Position numbers and translations under genes: made by a program. 64,000 nucleotides of DNA from Calothrix brevissima NIES-22 (GTDB lineage: Bacteria; Cyanobacteriota; Cyanobacteriia; Cyanobacteriales; Nostocaceae), in contig NZ_AP018207.1 in NCBI RefSeq assembly GCF_002367995.1, positions 6,610,104 through 6,674,103 on the forward strand, in the 5' to 3' direction. This document shows, in pieces, positions 1 through 10,200 of this stretch. Each line of letters begins with the position of its first letter. Positions within the stretch are counted from its first letter, which is position 1. The notes under the pieces are model-generated. The model did not search any database and had not been told where the DNA came from. It saw only the letters and a program-made list of their open reading frames with translations.

Positions 1-75
1 AAGGAGGACAAGGGGGACAAGGAGGACAAGGGGACAAATGACCAATGACAAATGACTAATGACTAATGACTAATT
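1..75. repeat. STRR tracts (9-mer then 7-mer units)
   Basis: Nonamer units of the form GGAGGACAA / GGGGGACAA are followed directly by heptamer units of the ATGACTA / ATGACCA type. These are the short tandemly repeated repetitive sequences typical of heterocystous cyanobacteria. Nothing coding is visible between here and the uppP start except a leader of about 220 bases. Confidence 0.8.
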
Positions 76-296
76 AGCGATCGCACAAACTTTAAAAGAT
101 TGTCGTCAAGACTTAATCTAATTCAGGGAAACTCTAGCTATTAACCGCTAATCTCTTGGAGAGTGCTAAATTAATGGCGCTTCTTGGTGGGGATAAATGT
201 AGAACCCCACAACTGTGTTTTGTGATTATCCTGGTAGGTTTCCCAGGTAGTTGATTTGTGTAATTGGTTGTATCGTCAGCGATCTCAGGTAACGTA

Positions 297-1262
297 ATGG
301 CTCTAGTGAAACGTCAAAAGTTCTTAATGTTGAGTGCGCTATCTGCTAGCCTCTCGGTAGCTGCATTTCCTCTGCAAGTTCTCAGCACCCAGCCTACCCC
401 AGTGGTGGGTGAGGGGGTGCAACAAATGAATATTTTGCAAGCGATTATTTTAGGTTTTGTCCAAGGAATGACCGAATTTCTACCAATTAGTAGTACCGCT
501 CATTTAAAAGTTGTCCCTGTGGTACTGGGTTGGGGCGATCCGGGGGTAGCTTTTACAGCAATTATTCAACTGGGTAGTATTGCGGCGGTACTGTGGTATT
601 TCTGGCCGGATTTATCACGGATTGTTAAAGGTTCGGTGAGAGCGATCGCTTTAAAAGATTATCATGACTATGACTTACGCTTGGCTTTAGGAATAATTTT
701 AGGCACTGTACCGATTATTTTCTTTGGACTGTTAATTAAAAAATTTATTCCTGATTATGATAATTCTCCCATTAGAAGCTTAAGCGCGATCGCTATTGCT
801 TCTATAGTCATGTCGCTGCTATTGGGATTGGCGGAACAAATGGGTAAGCGGGAACGCAACTTTGAGAAACTGAGCATGAAAGATGGGTTATTGATGGGTT
901 TAGCTCAATCTTTAGCCTTAATTCCTGGTGTATCGCGTTCTGGTTCTACCCTCACCGGGGGGTTATTTATGGGATTAGAACGGGAAACCGCCGCCAGGTT
1001 TTCGTTTTTGCTGGGTATTCCCGCCATTACCTTAGCCGGCTTGGTTGAGCTAAAAAGTGTTGTGGAAGCCGGATTAAGCAACGATCAAATCATTCCCTTA
1101 GTTGCAGGTGTAATTTCGGCTGGGATTTTTTCTTATATTGCGATCGCCGGCTTGCTGCGCTTCCTGAAAACTCGTAGCACCTGGGTGTTTATTTGGTATC
1201 GATTGGCATTTGGTATCGTCATCTTAGGGGCAATTAGTGCCGGTTTGTTGAAAAATAGTTAA
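297..1262 (+). CDS. uppP: Undecaprenyl-diphosphatase UppP/BacA
   Basis: Integral membrane phosphatase that converts undecaprenyl diphosphate to the monophosphate, recycling the lipid carrier for peptidoglycan and other envelope polymers. Both family motifs are visible: the QGMTEFLPISSTAHL segment, and SLALIPGVSRSGST further on, which carries the Pro-Gly and Arg of the active site. Several hydrophobic helices follow and the protein ends in a membrane segment. The ATG at 297 gives 321 residues with a hydrophobic, signal-like extension of about 43 residues before the conserved core. An ATG at 426 would give the usual length of about 278. A TTG at 264 is also open but less likely. It is monocistronic, with the next gene 129 bases away. 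Confidence 0.93.
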   Translation: MALVKRQKFLMLSALSASLSVAAFPLQVLSTQPTPVVGEGVQQMNILQAIILGFVQGMTEFLPISSTAHLKVVPVVLGWGDPGVAFTAIIQLGSIAAVLWYFWPDLSRIVKGSVRAIALKDYHDYDLRLALGIILGTVPIIFFGLLIKKFIPDYDNSPIRSLSAIAIASIVMSLLLGLAEQMGKRERNFEKLSMKDGLLMGLAQSLALIPGVSRSGSTLTGGLFMGLERETAARFSFLLGIPAITLAGLVELKSVVEAGLSNDQIIPLVAGVISAGIFSYIAIAGLLRFLKTRSTWVFIWYRLAFGIVILGAISAGLLKNS

Positions 1263-1347
1263 TAGTCCCTAGTCCGTAGGGGTGGGTTGTGTGAAATGTT
1301 CACAAAAAAACAGATATGTTAGTTAAACCCTCCCCTACTTAAATGGC

Positions 1348-1390
1348 TGTTGACCATTGACTATTGACCCTTGACCCTTGACTCTTAACT
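1348..1390. repeat. Heptamer STRR directly before a start codon
   Basis: Units related to TTGACTA / TTGACCC run to within one base of the next ATG. The radical SAM gene therefore has repeat DNA in the position of its ribosome binding site and no clear Shine-Dalgarno sequence. Confidence 0.75.
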
Positions 1391-1391
1391 C

Positions 1392-2714
1392 ATGAGTACA
1401 ATCCATCCCGCCCGAATTAGCAAAGTATTACCAGATTCCATCGCTGCTGAAATTGGCTTTGAAGCGGGAGATGCGATCGTTGCAATTAACGGTACTCGTC
1501 CCCGCGATTTAATTGATTATCAATATCTATGTGCAGATGAAGTTCTCGAACTCGAAGTTTTAGATGCTGCTGGTAAAACTCATCACCTGGAAATTGAAAA
1601 AGATTACGATGAGGACTTAGGGCTAGAATTTGCATCGGCTTTATTTGATGGGTTAATTCAGTGCAATAACCACTGCCCATTTTGCTTTATCGATCAACAA
1701 CCACCAGGTAAGCGTTCTAGCTTGTACTTGAAAGATGACGATTACCGCTTAAGCTTTTTATATGGTTCTTATTTAACTCTGACTAATTTACCTGAAAAAG
1801 AATGGCAGCGAATTGAACAAATGCGCCTGTCTCCTTTATATGTATCGGTTCATGCTACAGAACCAGAAATTAGAACTCGATTATTAAAAAATCCCCGCGC
1901 TGGGCAAATTTTGTCACAACTTAAGTGGTTTCAAGCAAGAAGATTGCAAATTCATGCCCAAGTTGTCGTTTGTCCGGGTATAAATGATGGTATACATTTG
2001 GAACACACAATCAGGGATTTAGCGTCATTTTATACGGGTGAAGTACCAACGATCGCATCCGTGGCGGTGGTACCAGTAGGGTTAACCAAGTTTCGTCCCC
2101 AAGAAGATGAACTAATCCCAGTAACGCCAGCAAAAGCTCAAGAAGTGATTTCCCAAGTGCGATCGCTTTCTGTTGACTTGCGGCAGAAGTTCGGTTCCAG
2201 TGTGGTTTGGTTAGCTGATGAATGGTTTTTAATTGCAGGTGAGGAATTGCCTAGTGAAGAAGAATATGAAGAATATCCCCAAATTGATAATGGTGTTGGT
2301 TCGATTCGGTTATTTATTAAGCAATTCACTACTGCGGCTCAATCATTACCGTCAGAAATTTCTCCCAATAAAAAATTAACTTGGGTAGTTGGTAATGCAG
2401 TGGAAAAAGCATTTCAACCGCTTCTCCAACAGTTAAATGCTGTGAGGGGTTTGCAGGTAAACATGCGAGCATTAGCTAGCGATTACTGGGGACAGCAGAT
2501 TAGCGTTACAGGTTTATTGACAGGGCACGATCTACTTTTAAATTTACAAGACCAAGATTTAGGTGATGGCATTTTGTTGCCAAGTGTCATGCTAAAACAT
2601 GGTGAATCGTTATTTTTAGATGATATGAGTATTGCAGAAGTCGCCAGCAAACTCGGAACTAAAATCTTTCCTGTAGCCGGAATTGAAGAATTACTTGATA
2701 CCTGTATTGCTTAA
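1392..2714 (+). CDS. PDZ / radical SAM / DUF512 FeS oxidoreductase (cyanobacterial type)
   Basis: The 440-residue protein has three parts. Residues 1-75 are PDZ-like (start MSTIHPARISKVLPDSIA, then a GDAIVAING turn). A radical SAM-like core follows, with the cysteine cluster CNNHCPFCFI at about residues 91-100. The C-terminal part matches DUF512. Length and layout fit the family annotated as a cyanobacterial-specific FeS oxidoreductase, whose reaction is unknown to me. The ATG at 1392 follows an STRR tract directly. There is no operon partner: a spacer of more than 400 bases follows. Confidence 0.88.
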   Translation: MSTIHPARISKVLPDSIAAEIGFEAGDAIVAINGTRPRDLIDYQYLCADEVLELEVLDAAGKTHHLEIEKDYDEDLGLEFASALFDGLIQCNNHCPFCFIDQQPPGKRSSLYLKDDDYRLSFLYGSYLTLTNLPEKEWQRIEQMRLSPLYVSVHATEPEIRTRLLKNPRAGQILSQLKWFQARRLQIHAQVVVCPGINDGIHLEHTIRDLASFYTGEVPTIASVAVVPVGLTKFRPQEDELIPVTPAKAQEVISQVRSLSVDLRQKFGSSVVWLADEWFLIAGEELPSEEEYEEYPQIDNGVGSIRLFIKQFTTAAQSLPSEISPNKKLTWVVGNAVEKAFQPLLQQLNAVRGLQVNMRALASDYWGQQISVTGLLTGHDLLLNLQDQDLGDGILLPSVMLKHGESLFLDDMSIAEVASKLGTKIFPVAGIEELLDTCIA

Positions 2715-3129
2715 ATGATAACTAATCCAGCGATTTTGGATTGTGGCTGAAACATGCCTAAATCTTATAGCTGTTGACTGTTGACTGCGATGCACTGAGC
2801 TTGCCGAAGTGTTGACTGTTGATAGACTAGAAAGCCTGTTATTGTCAGGGTTTTATCTTAGCTTAATGTCATAATCTCTCTGGCTACAGCTATAAATCGA
2901 AAATTTTCCCCTGCAAGGATTTGTTCGACAAAAGCCTTTGCAGGAACCTAAATATTCTAAAATCTAAAATCGAAAATCTCAAATTGCTAAGGTCAAAATT
3001 TCAAAGTCACCAGTATAAAAGGTAACTATTAACTACTAGTTACTTAGTTTTGACTACGCTTGATTGCTGTAAAGCTGAAGCGTTGCTGGTTGACGGTTCA
3101 TAACTAACTAATAAAGTGAGGAGTGGGGA
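2715..3129. other. Spacer with STRR remnants
   Basis: No supported gene. It holds a short heptamer STRR (about 2770-2825, TGTTGACTG units interrupted by a foreign stretch) and AT-rich DNA. The downstream gene starts with GTG shortly after a GTGAGGAGTGGGGAG stretch that can serve as ribosome binding site. Confidence 0.6.
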
Positions 3130-5973
3130 GTGAAGCATCAGAAAGAGCGATTTAAGAACATACAGCGAAAAATTAAAAAAGCCGGATTCTTTATTTTTAA
3201 TTTGCAATTTTTACTATTAAATAGTTTAGGCATTTTACCAGCAAATGCCGCAGATGCAGAACCTGTATTGAGTATTGTTTATAGTCAAGATAATAGTAAT
3301 CAATGGTCAACAATTACTAACCGCTTGCAAACAGCAGGGGTGAAATATTGTGTAATTGCTTTAGATAATGTCAGAAGTCCGGCAGATTGGGGCGATCGCC
3401 GGGTGTTATTTTTACCGAATGTAGAGACATTAACACCAGCCCAAGCGATCGCCTTAGAAGAATGGATGAGTCAAGGTGGACGCTTAATAGCTAGCGGCCC
3501 TGTGGGTAGTTTGTCAGCACCAGGGGTGAGACAATTGTTGCGGACACTGTTAGGCGGTTATTGGGGATTTAGCCTCAGTCAAACTCAGCAGTTACAACCC
3601 AGCAAAACCAAACTCCCCGAAGATTGGCTCAATCAAGATGGACTATTTGGTAAAGTTTATGGCGGTGTTCTCGTAGCCGAAAGCTTGAGTGCACCAGCCG
3701 CAGTGTGGAATGCTCAAGATCAACCAGCCGCCGTTGTCACAACCGATCGTTCTACCTTATTAGGTTGGCGTTGGGGAGTGAACACAGTCACCTCAGCCGA
3801 ATTAGATCGGGCTTGGTTACAAGCAGCGATTCAGCGTCACATGAAATTACCCCCCAGTGCTAGCCGCAAAGTCGAAGGCGGCGCACCTAGCTGCGCTAAT
3901 TCTGCCGAAGTTGCTCTAAAAACTAATCCCCAACCAGGTGTACCCACAGCTTTACAACCAATCATCCCCAAACCAGCGCCATCGCCCACAGATCTACAAC
4001 CAACCACGCCAAAATCGCCCACACCCAGCCCCCAAACCTCACCACCGAAGAATCCCCCCACATCAGGAGCGATCGCCACTGCGCCTCAACCTAGACCCCT
4101 AATAAACGTCATCCCCCAAAATTCCCGGGAAGCAATTGACCAATTAGAAGAAACAGTCAGGTTGGATGTTGTCCCCAATTCCAATGCGCCTATTGGGAAG
4201 GGAGAAGCGATCGCCTTACAGCAAGAGTTAGAAAACCTCATTGGGCGCGTCCAAAGTGCCCATATCGCCGCCGCCGTTTCCGCCAGTGGTAACCCTGAAA
4301 GCACAGCCAGTAACACCCCAGGATTGAAGATAGACCGCGCCGGGTTCATTGCCAGTCGATCTGGTGTTACCATTCCCGATAGCGAGCAAGCGATCGCCCA
4401 AGCTAGGGAAATCGCCAAAAATTTACCCCAATTAGTCGCCCAAGGAAATTACGCTTTAGCGCGTCAGCAGTGGTTGAAAGCTAAAGCTTTGTTATGGAAA
4501 CAGTTTCCCCTCGATCGCCCATTAGCTCAACCAGAAATCCGTTCTGTGTGGTTGGATCGAGGAACAATTGTTCGCGCAGGTAGCGAACAAGGACTGGCAC
4601 AAATTTTCGATCGACTGTCACAAGCAGGCATTAACACTGTATTTTTTGAAACACTCAACGCCAGTTATCCCATTTATCCCAGCCAAGTAGCACCCCAACA
4701 AAACCCCTTAATTCGCGGTTGGGACCCGTTAGCCTCGGCAGTGAAATTAGCTCACGCTAGAGGTATGGAATTACACGCTTGGGTATGGGTATTTGCGGCG
4801 GGTAATCAACGCCATAACGAAATTCTCAACCAACCGTCTAATTATCTCGGCCCAGTTCTAGCGGCTAATCCCGATTGGGCAAATTACGATAATCGCGGTA
4901 ACATCATTCCCCCAGGACAAACCAAGCCATTTTTCGATCCAGCTAACCCCCAACTGCGGCAGTATTTACTCAAACTCTACGAAGAAATTGTTACTCGTTA
5001 CCAAGTCGATGGAATTCAGCTAGACTACATTCGCTATCCCTTCCAAGATCCAGCAGCAGGGCGAATTTACGGTTATGGAAAAGCCGCCAGAGAGCAATTT
5101 CAGCAACGAACAGGCGTAGATCCGTTGAAAATTTCCCCAAGCGATCGCGATTTGTGGCAACAATGGACAGCATTTCGCACCGAACAAGTCAATAGCTTTG
5201 TCGCCCAAGTTTCTCAACAATTACGGCAAAAGCGATCGAATCTCATCATCTCAGTCGCCGTCTTTCCCCTGCCAGAAATCGAACGGGTACAGAAAATTCA
5301 ACAGCATTGGGAAGTTTGGGCGAGACAGGGAGATATCGATTTAGTTGTACCCATGACTTACGCTTTAGATACCCCACGTTTCCAACGCCTCGCCCAACCT
5401 TGGATTATCTCTACCAAATTAGGCGCAACTTTACTAGTCCCAGGAATTCGCCTACTTTCCTTACCCACAGTTGGCGCATTCGATCAGCTGCAATTAGTCA
5501 GAGATTTACCAGTTAGCGGTTATGCACTCTTTGCGGTTGAAAACTTAAATAATGAATTACACCAAGTTTTTAGTAATACCCAAGGTAAAGTACAACCAAG
5601 AACTAACGAACCCATTCCCCACCGCCAACCTTTTCAAACTGCGGCTGTACGTTACGCTGCCTTACAAAAAGAATGGCAGATGATGTCACAAAATGAACAA
5701 CTGAGCATGTCTGCAACAGAAATTGCTGAATTTAATAACCAAGCAAAAGGTTTACAAACAGCATTAACTCAGCTTGCAGATGCACCTTCAGCCAGTAAAT
5801 TTATTGCGGCTAAGGCTTCCCTAACTCGTTTCCAATCTCAATTCAGAATCTGGATGCGCCAAGAAGCCACAGAAAATCCCTATCAAGTCAAAGTTTGGGA
5901 AAATCGCCTAGCAACTATTGAAAGACTATTGCGTTACGGCGAACGCCATATGTTATCGCGTATTGGTCAATAG
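3130..5973 (+). CDS. Family 10-like glycosyl hydrolase (GHL10), secreted, with Pro-rich linker
   Basis: The 947-residue protein has an N-terminal hydrophobic signal segment (FIFNLQFLLLNSLGILPANA). A domain of about 220 residues follows that resembles a glutamine-amidotransferase-like fold (RRVLFLPNVETLTPAQ). Residues of about 267-315 are Pro/Thr/Ser rich. The glycosyl hydrolase-like barrel spans about residues 470-810, with WLDRG, VDGIQLDYIRYP and DIDLVVPMTYALDTP typical of the GHL10/DUF187 family. A helical C-terminal tail of about 130 residues ends it. The family is thought to act on polysaccharide in the envelope, but the substrate is unknown. The GTG start at 3130 is preceded by a purine-rich stretch. 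HIP1 sites are dense within the gene. Confidence 0.85.
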   Translation: MKHQKERFKNIQRKIKKAGFFIFNLQFLLLNSLGILPANAADAEPVLSIVYSQDNSNQWSTITNRLQTAGVKYCVIALDNVRSPADWGDRRVLFLPNVETLTPAQAIALEEWMSQGGRLIASGPVGSLSAPGVRQLLRTLLGGYWGFSLSQTQQLQPSKTKLPEDWLNQDGLFGKVYGGVLVAESLSAPAAVWNAQDQPAAVVTTDRSTLLGWRWGVNTVTSAELDRAWLQAAIQRHMKLPPSASRKVEGGAPSCANSAEVALKTNPQPGVPTALQPIIPKPAPSPTDLQPTTPKSPTPSPQTSPPKNPPTSGAIATAPQPRPLINVIPQNSREAIDQLEETVRLDVVPNSNAPIGKGEAIALQQELENLIGRVQSAHIAAAVSASGNPESTASNTPGLKIDRAGFIASRSGVTIPDSEQAIAQAREIAKNLPQLVAQGNYALARQQWLKAKALLWKQFPLDRPLAQPEIRSVWLDRGTIVRAGSEQGLAQIFDRLSQAGINTVFFETLNASYPIYPSQVAPQQNPLIRGWDPLASAVKLAHARGMELHAWVWVFAAGNQRHNEILNQPSNYLGPVLAANPDWANYDNRGNIIPPGQTKPFFDPANPQLRQYLLKLYEEIVTRYQVDGIQLDYIRYPFQDPAAGRIYGYGKAAREQFQQRTGVDPLKISPSDRDLWQQWTAFRTEQVNSFVAQVSQQLRQKRSNLIISVAVFPLPEIERVQKIQQHWEVWARQGDIDLVVPMTYALDTPRFQRLAQPWIISTKLGATLLVPGIRLLSLPTVGAFDQLQLVRDLPVSGYALFAVENLNNELHQVFSNTQGKVQPRTNEPIPHRQPFQTAAVRYAALQKEWQMMSQNEQLSMSATEIAEFNNQAKGLQTALTQLADAPSASKFIAAKASLTRFQSQFRIWMRQEATENPYQVKVWENRLATIERLLRYGERHMLSRIGQ

Positions 5974-6116
5974 TTAATTGTCAATGGTCAATTGTCAATG
6001 GTCAATTGTCAGAGACGCGATGAATCCTTGTCTGTACAATTGTCCTCCTTGTCTCCCTTGTCTCCCTTGTCTCCCTGCCCCCTGCCCCCTGCCCCCTAGC
6101 CCCTACCCCCCTTGCC
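5968..6116. repeat. STRR tracts after the glycosyl hydrolase gene
   Basis: Heptamers of the form GTCAATG / GTCAATT begin at the stop codon of the preceding gene. They are followed by CTCCCTTGT nonamers and CTGCCCC heptamers up to about 6116. Open frames here are repeat-encoded and not believable as genes. Confidence 0.75.
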
Positions 6117-6639
6117 ATACTTATATCAAGTGGCTACACTTATACAGTGAATTTACTGTACCAATTTCTGTAAAAAAAATACAAATATATTGGTAGGGGC
6201 TTGATTTCTCTATTGATGATGCAATTGAATTATTGATGGTTCAATTACTGCCGATCGACGCGAACAAACGCTAGTATTTATCTGTGTGTATGTAGATTTA
6301 TATTTAATTGACTATCTCGGAAATCAAGCAATACAGGCGTTTTTTTCTTGATAACCATACTTTATGGTTAACTTCAGCATGTCATAAAATTACTATGGCA
6401 ATCCGTTTCTGGATTTGTGAAATATTACATATATTGTCGTTGACTGTTAGCAGTCAAGAGTCAAAACCGATATTTTTCATAATTGAAAGAAGATTGCAAT
6501 AGATAATTATTCGTATCTATAGGAATCCGCTTTGATTACTGACATTATGTGCGTAGGGAGGGAACAGGGAACAGGGAACAGGGAACAGATAAGAAGGAAT
6601 AAAAGTGTACTGTTTTTTTCTCCAAATCAAATATAAGTC
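6117..6639. other. Gene-free AT-rich spacer
   Basis: No supported gene. A short inverted repeat TACAGT-N6-ACTGTA lies near 6143-6160. A GGGAACA tandem repeat lies near 6560-6588. Small frames of 60-70 codons have no recognisable content. Confidence 0.45.
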
Positions 6640-6920
6640 CTAGTAGTCTGTCAGGGTTGAAATGAGGGACAGTAGTGTGAGCGTCTCGCTCACGCGGGCA
6701 AGATGCCCGCACTACCAAAAACCCCTCAAAACAAAATTGACAGAGGGAGCATCCCAAATGTGCAAAAAAGCCCTCACCCTATAAGGGTGGGGCTAGAAAT
6801 ACGAAGCCTGCCTTCTTTTGCTAAAAGTTTGATAGCCTGCGAAGGCAGGCTTTGTTGCTATAGCAATACCCTAGAAGGGTATTGCGTCAAAATTGGGATG
6901 CTCCCTTGACAGACTACTAG
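6640..6920. mobile_element. MITE-like element, 281 bp, nested palindromes
   Basis: The ends are perfect 14-bp inverted repeats (CTAGTAGTCTGTCA at 6640-6653 and its complement at 6907-6920), so the element is bounded by TA as in IS630/Tc1-type insertions. Inside lies a second inverted pair, GGGAGCATCCCA at 6745-6756 against TGGGATGCTCCC at 6894-6905. Further hairpins are a GTAGTG...CACTAC palindrome (6672-6715), an AGCCTGCCTTC/GAAGGCAGGCT stem (near 6806-6852) and a GCAATACCCT/AGGGTATTGC stem. No transposase is encoded, so it would have to be mobilised in trans. The family is not known to me. Confidence 0.6.
6672..6715. repeat. GTAGTG...CACTAC dispersed palindrome, copy 1
   Basis: Reads GTAGTGTGAGCG then two GC-rich arms and ends GCCCGCACTAC. 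It is a diverged relative of the palindrome at 44581-44636, which shares both ends and the AAGATGC core. It lies inside the MITE-like element at 6640-6920. Confidence 0.55.
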
Positions 6921-6975
6921 AGTGCGGTTAATTAGTCATCAGCTAATGTGCATCTAAATTGCATAACTACTAATC

Positions 6976-7030
6976 AGGGCTGTCAACAGTCAACAATCAA
7001 CAGTCAACAATCAACAATCAACAGTCAACG
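6976..7030. repeat. Heptamer STRR (TCAACAG/TCAACAA)
   Basis: Tandem heptamers CAGTCAA / CAATCAA upstream of the sensor kinase gene. About 220 bases of AT-rich leader separate the tract from the kinase start, with no obvious binding site. Confidence 0.75.
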
Positions 7031-7254
7031 CCTATGTAAGTTTATAAAGATTGACACTTTCTGAGGAAAAAAATGCTAAATTCTAAAAACATCATTGATG
7101 GTTCATGGCAATTTTATTGCCTGCCCAAATTTGCCAGATTTACTGCTTGAGAATGATGATTTCTATCTTCATAGCCTGTAAATATCCAAGATATGAGATT
7201 GAGTTGACTTAAAAAAATACAAAATATACAACCAGGATTTGCTTGAAATAACAT

Positions 7255-10200
7255 ATGCAAGCCATACCGCAGCTGCTGTGGATAAAATGCTTAGAGTCAA
7301 TAATTGATTTTTCGCCTTTAACAGTTGAACCAGAAACATTATTGTTAGATGCGATCGCCTTGATGTCGCAGCAAGGTAAAATTGCTGTAGTTGCCTCATC
7401 TACAAGAATATTCGGCTGCTTAACCGAAAAAGATATTGTCAGGTTGTTAGCTTCAGAAATTGACCTCAAAAATACAAAAATTTCTCAAGTAATGCATCCG
7501 GTAACAATCACTTTTAAGCAGTCTCAACTAGAGAATTTAGCAATATTACTGACTCAATTGCGTCAATCACCGTTGAATTTGCTGTTAGTTGTAGATGAAC
7601 AAGAGCGACTCATTGGTACAATCACTAAAGAAAGCAGTTATCAACTGTTAGATAGCGATCTTAACCAACAGCAACCAGCAAATAGCGATCGCCAAGTTAA
7701 CCTAGAAGCACTAAGAAATAGTGAAGAACGGTTTCGTCACTTAGTAGAAACCAGCAGCGATTTAATTTGGGAAGTAGATAAAAACGGACTCTATACCTAT
7801 GTTAGTCCGAAAATACGCGAGATTTTAGGCTACGAACCAGAGGAAGTTTTAGGAAAAAGCCCTCTAGAGTTTATGCTATTGCCAAGGCGATCGCATCTGA
7901 GTGCAGATTTTGCCAAAATTTTTGTGACACCCCAAGCATTCCAATGTTTGGAAAATACCCAGATTCATCAAAATGGTAGTCTAGTAGAGCTAGAAACTAC
8001 TGGTGTACCCTTCTTTGACTCAGCAGGTGAATTCCAAGGCTATCGGGGTATCAGTCGTGATGTTACCCAAAAACAACAAGCAGCAATATCATTGCAAAAC
8101 AGTCAACAGCTGTTAAAAGCAATTTTAGATAATTCCTCAACAGTGATTTACATTGTCGATACTGACAACAAATACTTACTCATTAATCGCCAATACGAAC
8201 AACTGTTTAATATTCAGCAAGCAGAAATATTGGGCAAAAGCATATACGAAATTTGGAGTCCAGAAATTGCCGATCAATTTGCAGCTAATCACCATCGGGT
8301 AATTACTAATGACATCGCCATCACTGTAGAAGAAGTAGTTCCCCAGTCAGATAGATTACATAATTATTTAACAATTAATTTCCCTTTAAAAGATGAGTGT
8401 GGTGTAGCTTATGCTGTTTGTGGGATCTGTACAGATATTACCGAGCGACAATCACAAGAAGAATCATTATTACGTTTTCGCAAAGCTATTGAAAGCGCCA
8501 GCGATGCTATTTCTATGGGTAATATTGCTGGGGAAACTTCTTATATTAACCCCGCATTTATCAAACTCTATGAATACAGTTTAGAGGAACTACAAACCAT
8601 TGGCGGCCTATCTGCAATTTTTACCGAACTAGCAGACTATCAACAGGTAATGCATAGTCTCCAACAGGGTGAATCTTGGCGTGGTGAAGTCACAATGCAA
8701 GTCCGTAGCGGTCAACTGGTGCAGGTATATTTATGTGCTGATGCTATTAAAGATGCTACAAACAAAACAGTGGGTACAGTTTGTATATATACAGATATTA
8801 CCCAACGTAAGCTAGCAGAAGAAAGTTTAAGACTACGCGATCGCGCGATCGCTGCCAGCAGTAATGGTATTATCATTGCTGATGCCAGCATCCCTAACGG
8901 CCCCATCATTTATGTTAATTCTGCTTACGAACAAATGACAGGCTACAGCGCCGCCGATGTCATAGGACAAAGCTTTTGTTTGTTCCAAAATGATGAAATT
9001 CATCCGCAAGATTTACAAGAATTGAATGCTGCAATGCAAGCCGGTCAAGATTGTACCGTGATTCTCCGTAATTATCGCAGAGATAAAGAACTAGCTTGGC
9101 ATGAGTTAAATATTTCTCCTGTTTATGATGCTACAGGTAATCTCACTCACTACATCGGCATTCAAACAGATATTACCAAACGCCAGCAAGCAGAAATAGC
9201 ACTACTTGTCAGTCAACAAAGATTGCAATACCTACTCTCTTCTACCCCCGCCGTCATCTATACTTGCAAAACATCAGGAGATTTTGGCACTACCTTTCTC
9301 AGCGAAAACGTCAAAACAATTATGGGTTATGAAGCCAGGGAATTTCTTGAAGATAGCAGTTTTTGGTTGAGTCATATTCACCCAGACGATATACCCCAGG
9401 TGTTGACTCAACTTTCATCTGCTGTAGAGCGCGGTTACTATAAAGTAAAATACCGTTTTTTACATAAAGACGGCAGCTATCGTTGGATATATGATACTGG
9501 TAGATTAGTCCGAGATAAAACTGGTGAGTTAGTAGAATTTGTTGGTTATTGCGCAGATATTACCGAACAAAAGCAATTAGAGCAAGAACTGATCCTAGCC
9601 TTAGAAAAAGAAAAAGAACTCAACGACCTCAAATCGCGGTTTATTTCCATGACTTCCCATGAATTCCGCACACCTTTAAGCACTATCCTATCTTCTGCCG
9701 AATTATTAGAACATTATCGCCATAAATGGACTGAAGAAAAACAAATTACACACTTGCAACGGATTCAAACTGCTGTGAAGCGAATGACCGATATGTTGCA
9801 CGATGTTTTGTTTATTGGTAACGCTGAAGCGGGAATCTTAGAATTAAAACCCACAGCCTTTGATTTAGTGCAATACTGCCATCAACTTGTAGAAGAAGTG
9901 GGAATAGAACACAACAATCCCCATCTCATCTCTTTTACTAGTCAGTTAGAAGCTATATCATGTTTGATGGATAAAAAATTATTGAAATACATCCTCAGTA
10001 ATTTACTGAACAATGCTATCAAATATTCGCCATCTCATAGCAAAGTTGAGTTCACGCTAAATTGTCAAGGAGGTCAAGTAATATTTGAAGTCCAAGACCA
10101 AGGAATTGGTATCCCTCCCGAAGATATACCATATTTATTTGAATCATTTCATCGAGCCAGCAATGTAGATAATATCCTGGGTACAGGATTAGGACTGGCT

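Noticed and set aside
150-175. GAGTGCTAA resembling half of a CIRCE heat-shock operator
   Set aside because: The matching left half TTAGCACTC is absent at the required 9-base spacing, and the downstream gene (uppP) is not a heat-shock gene.
5978-6196. 72-codon open frame rich in Cys and Pro
   Set aside because: Encoded entirely by STRR units; no ribosome binding site and no natural protein composition.
8940-9000. Possible LOV photoreceptor domain in the fourth PAS
   Set aside because: The flavin-adduct Cys of the motif is replaced by Phe; the Cys one place on is not equivalent.
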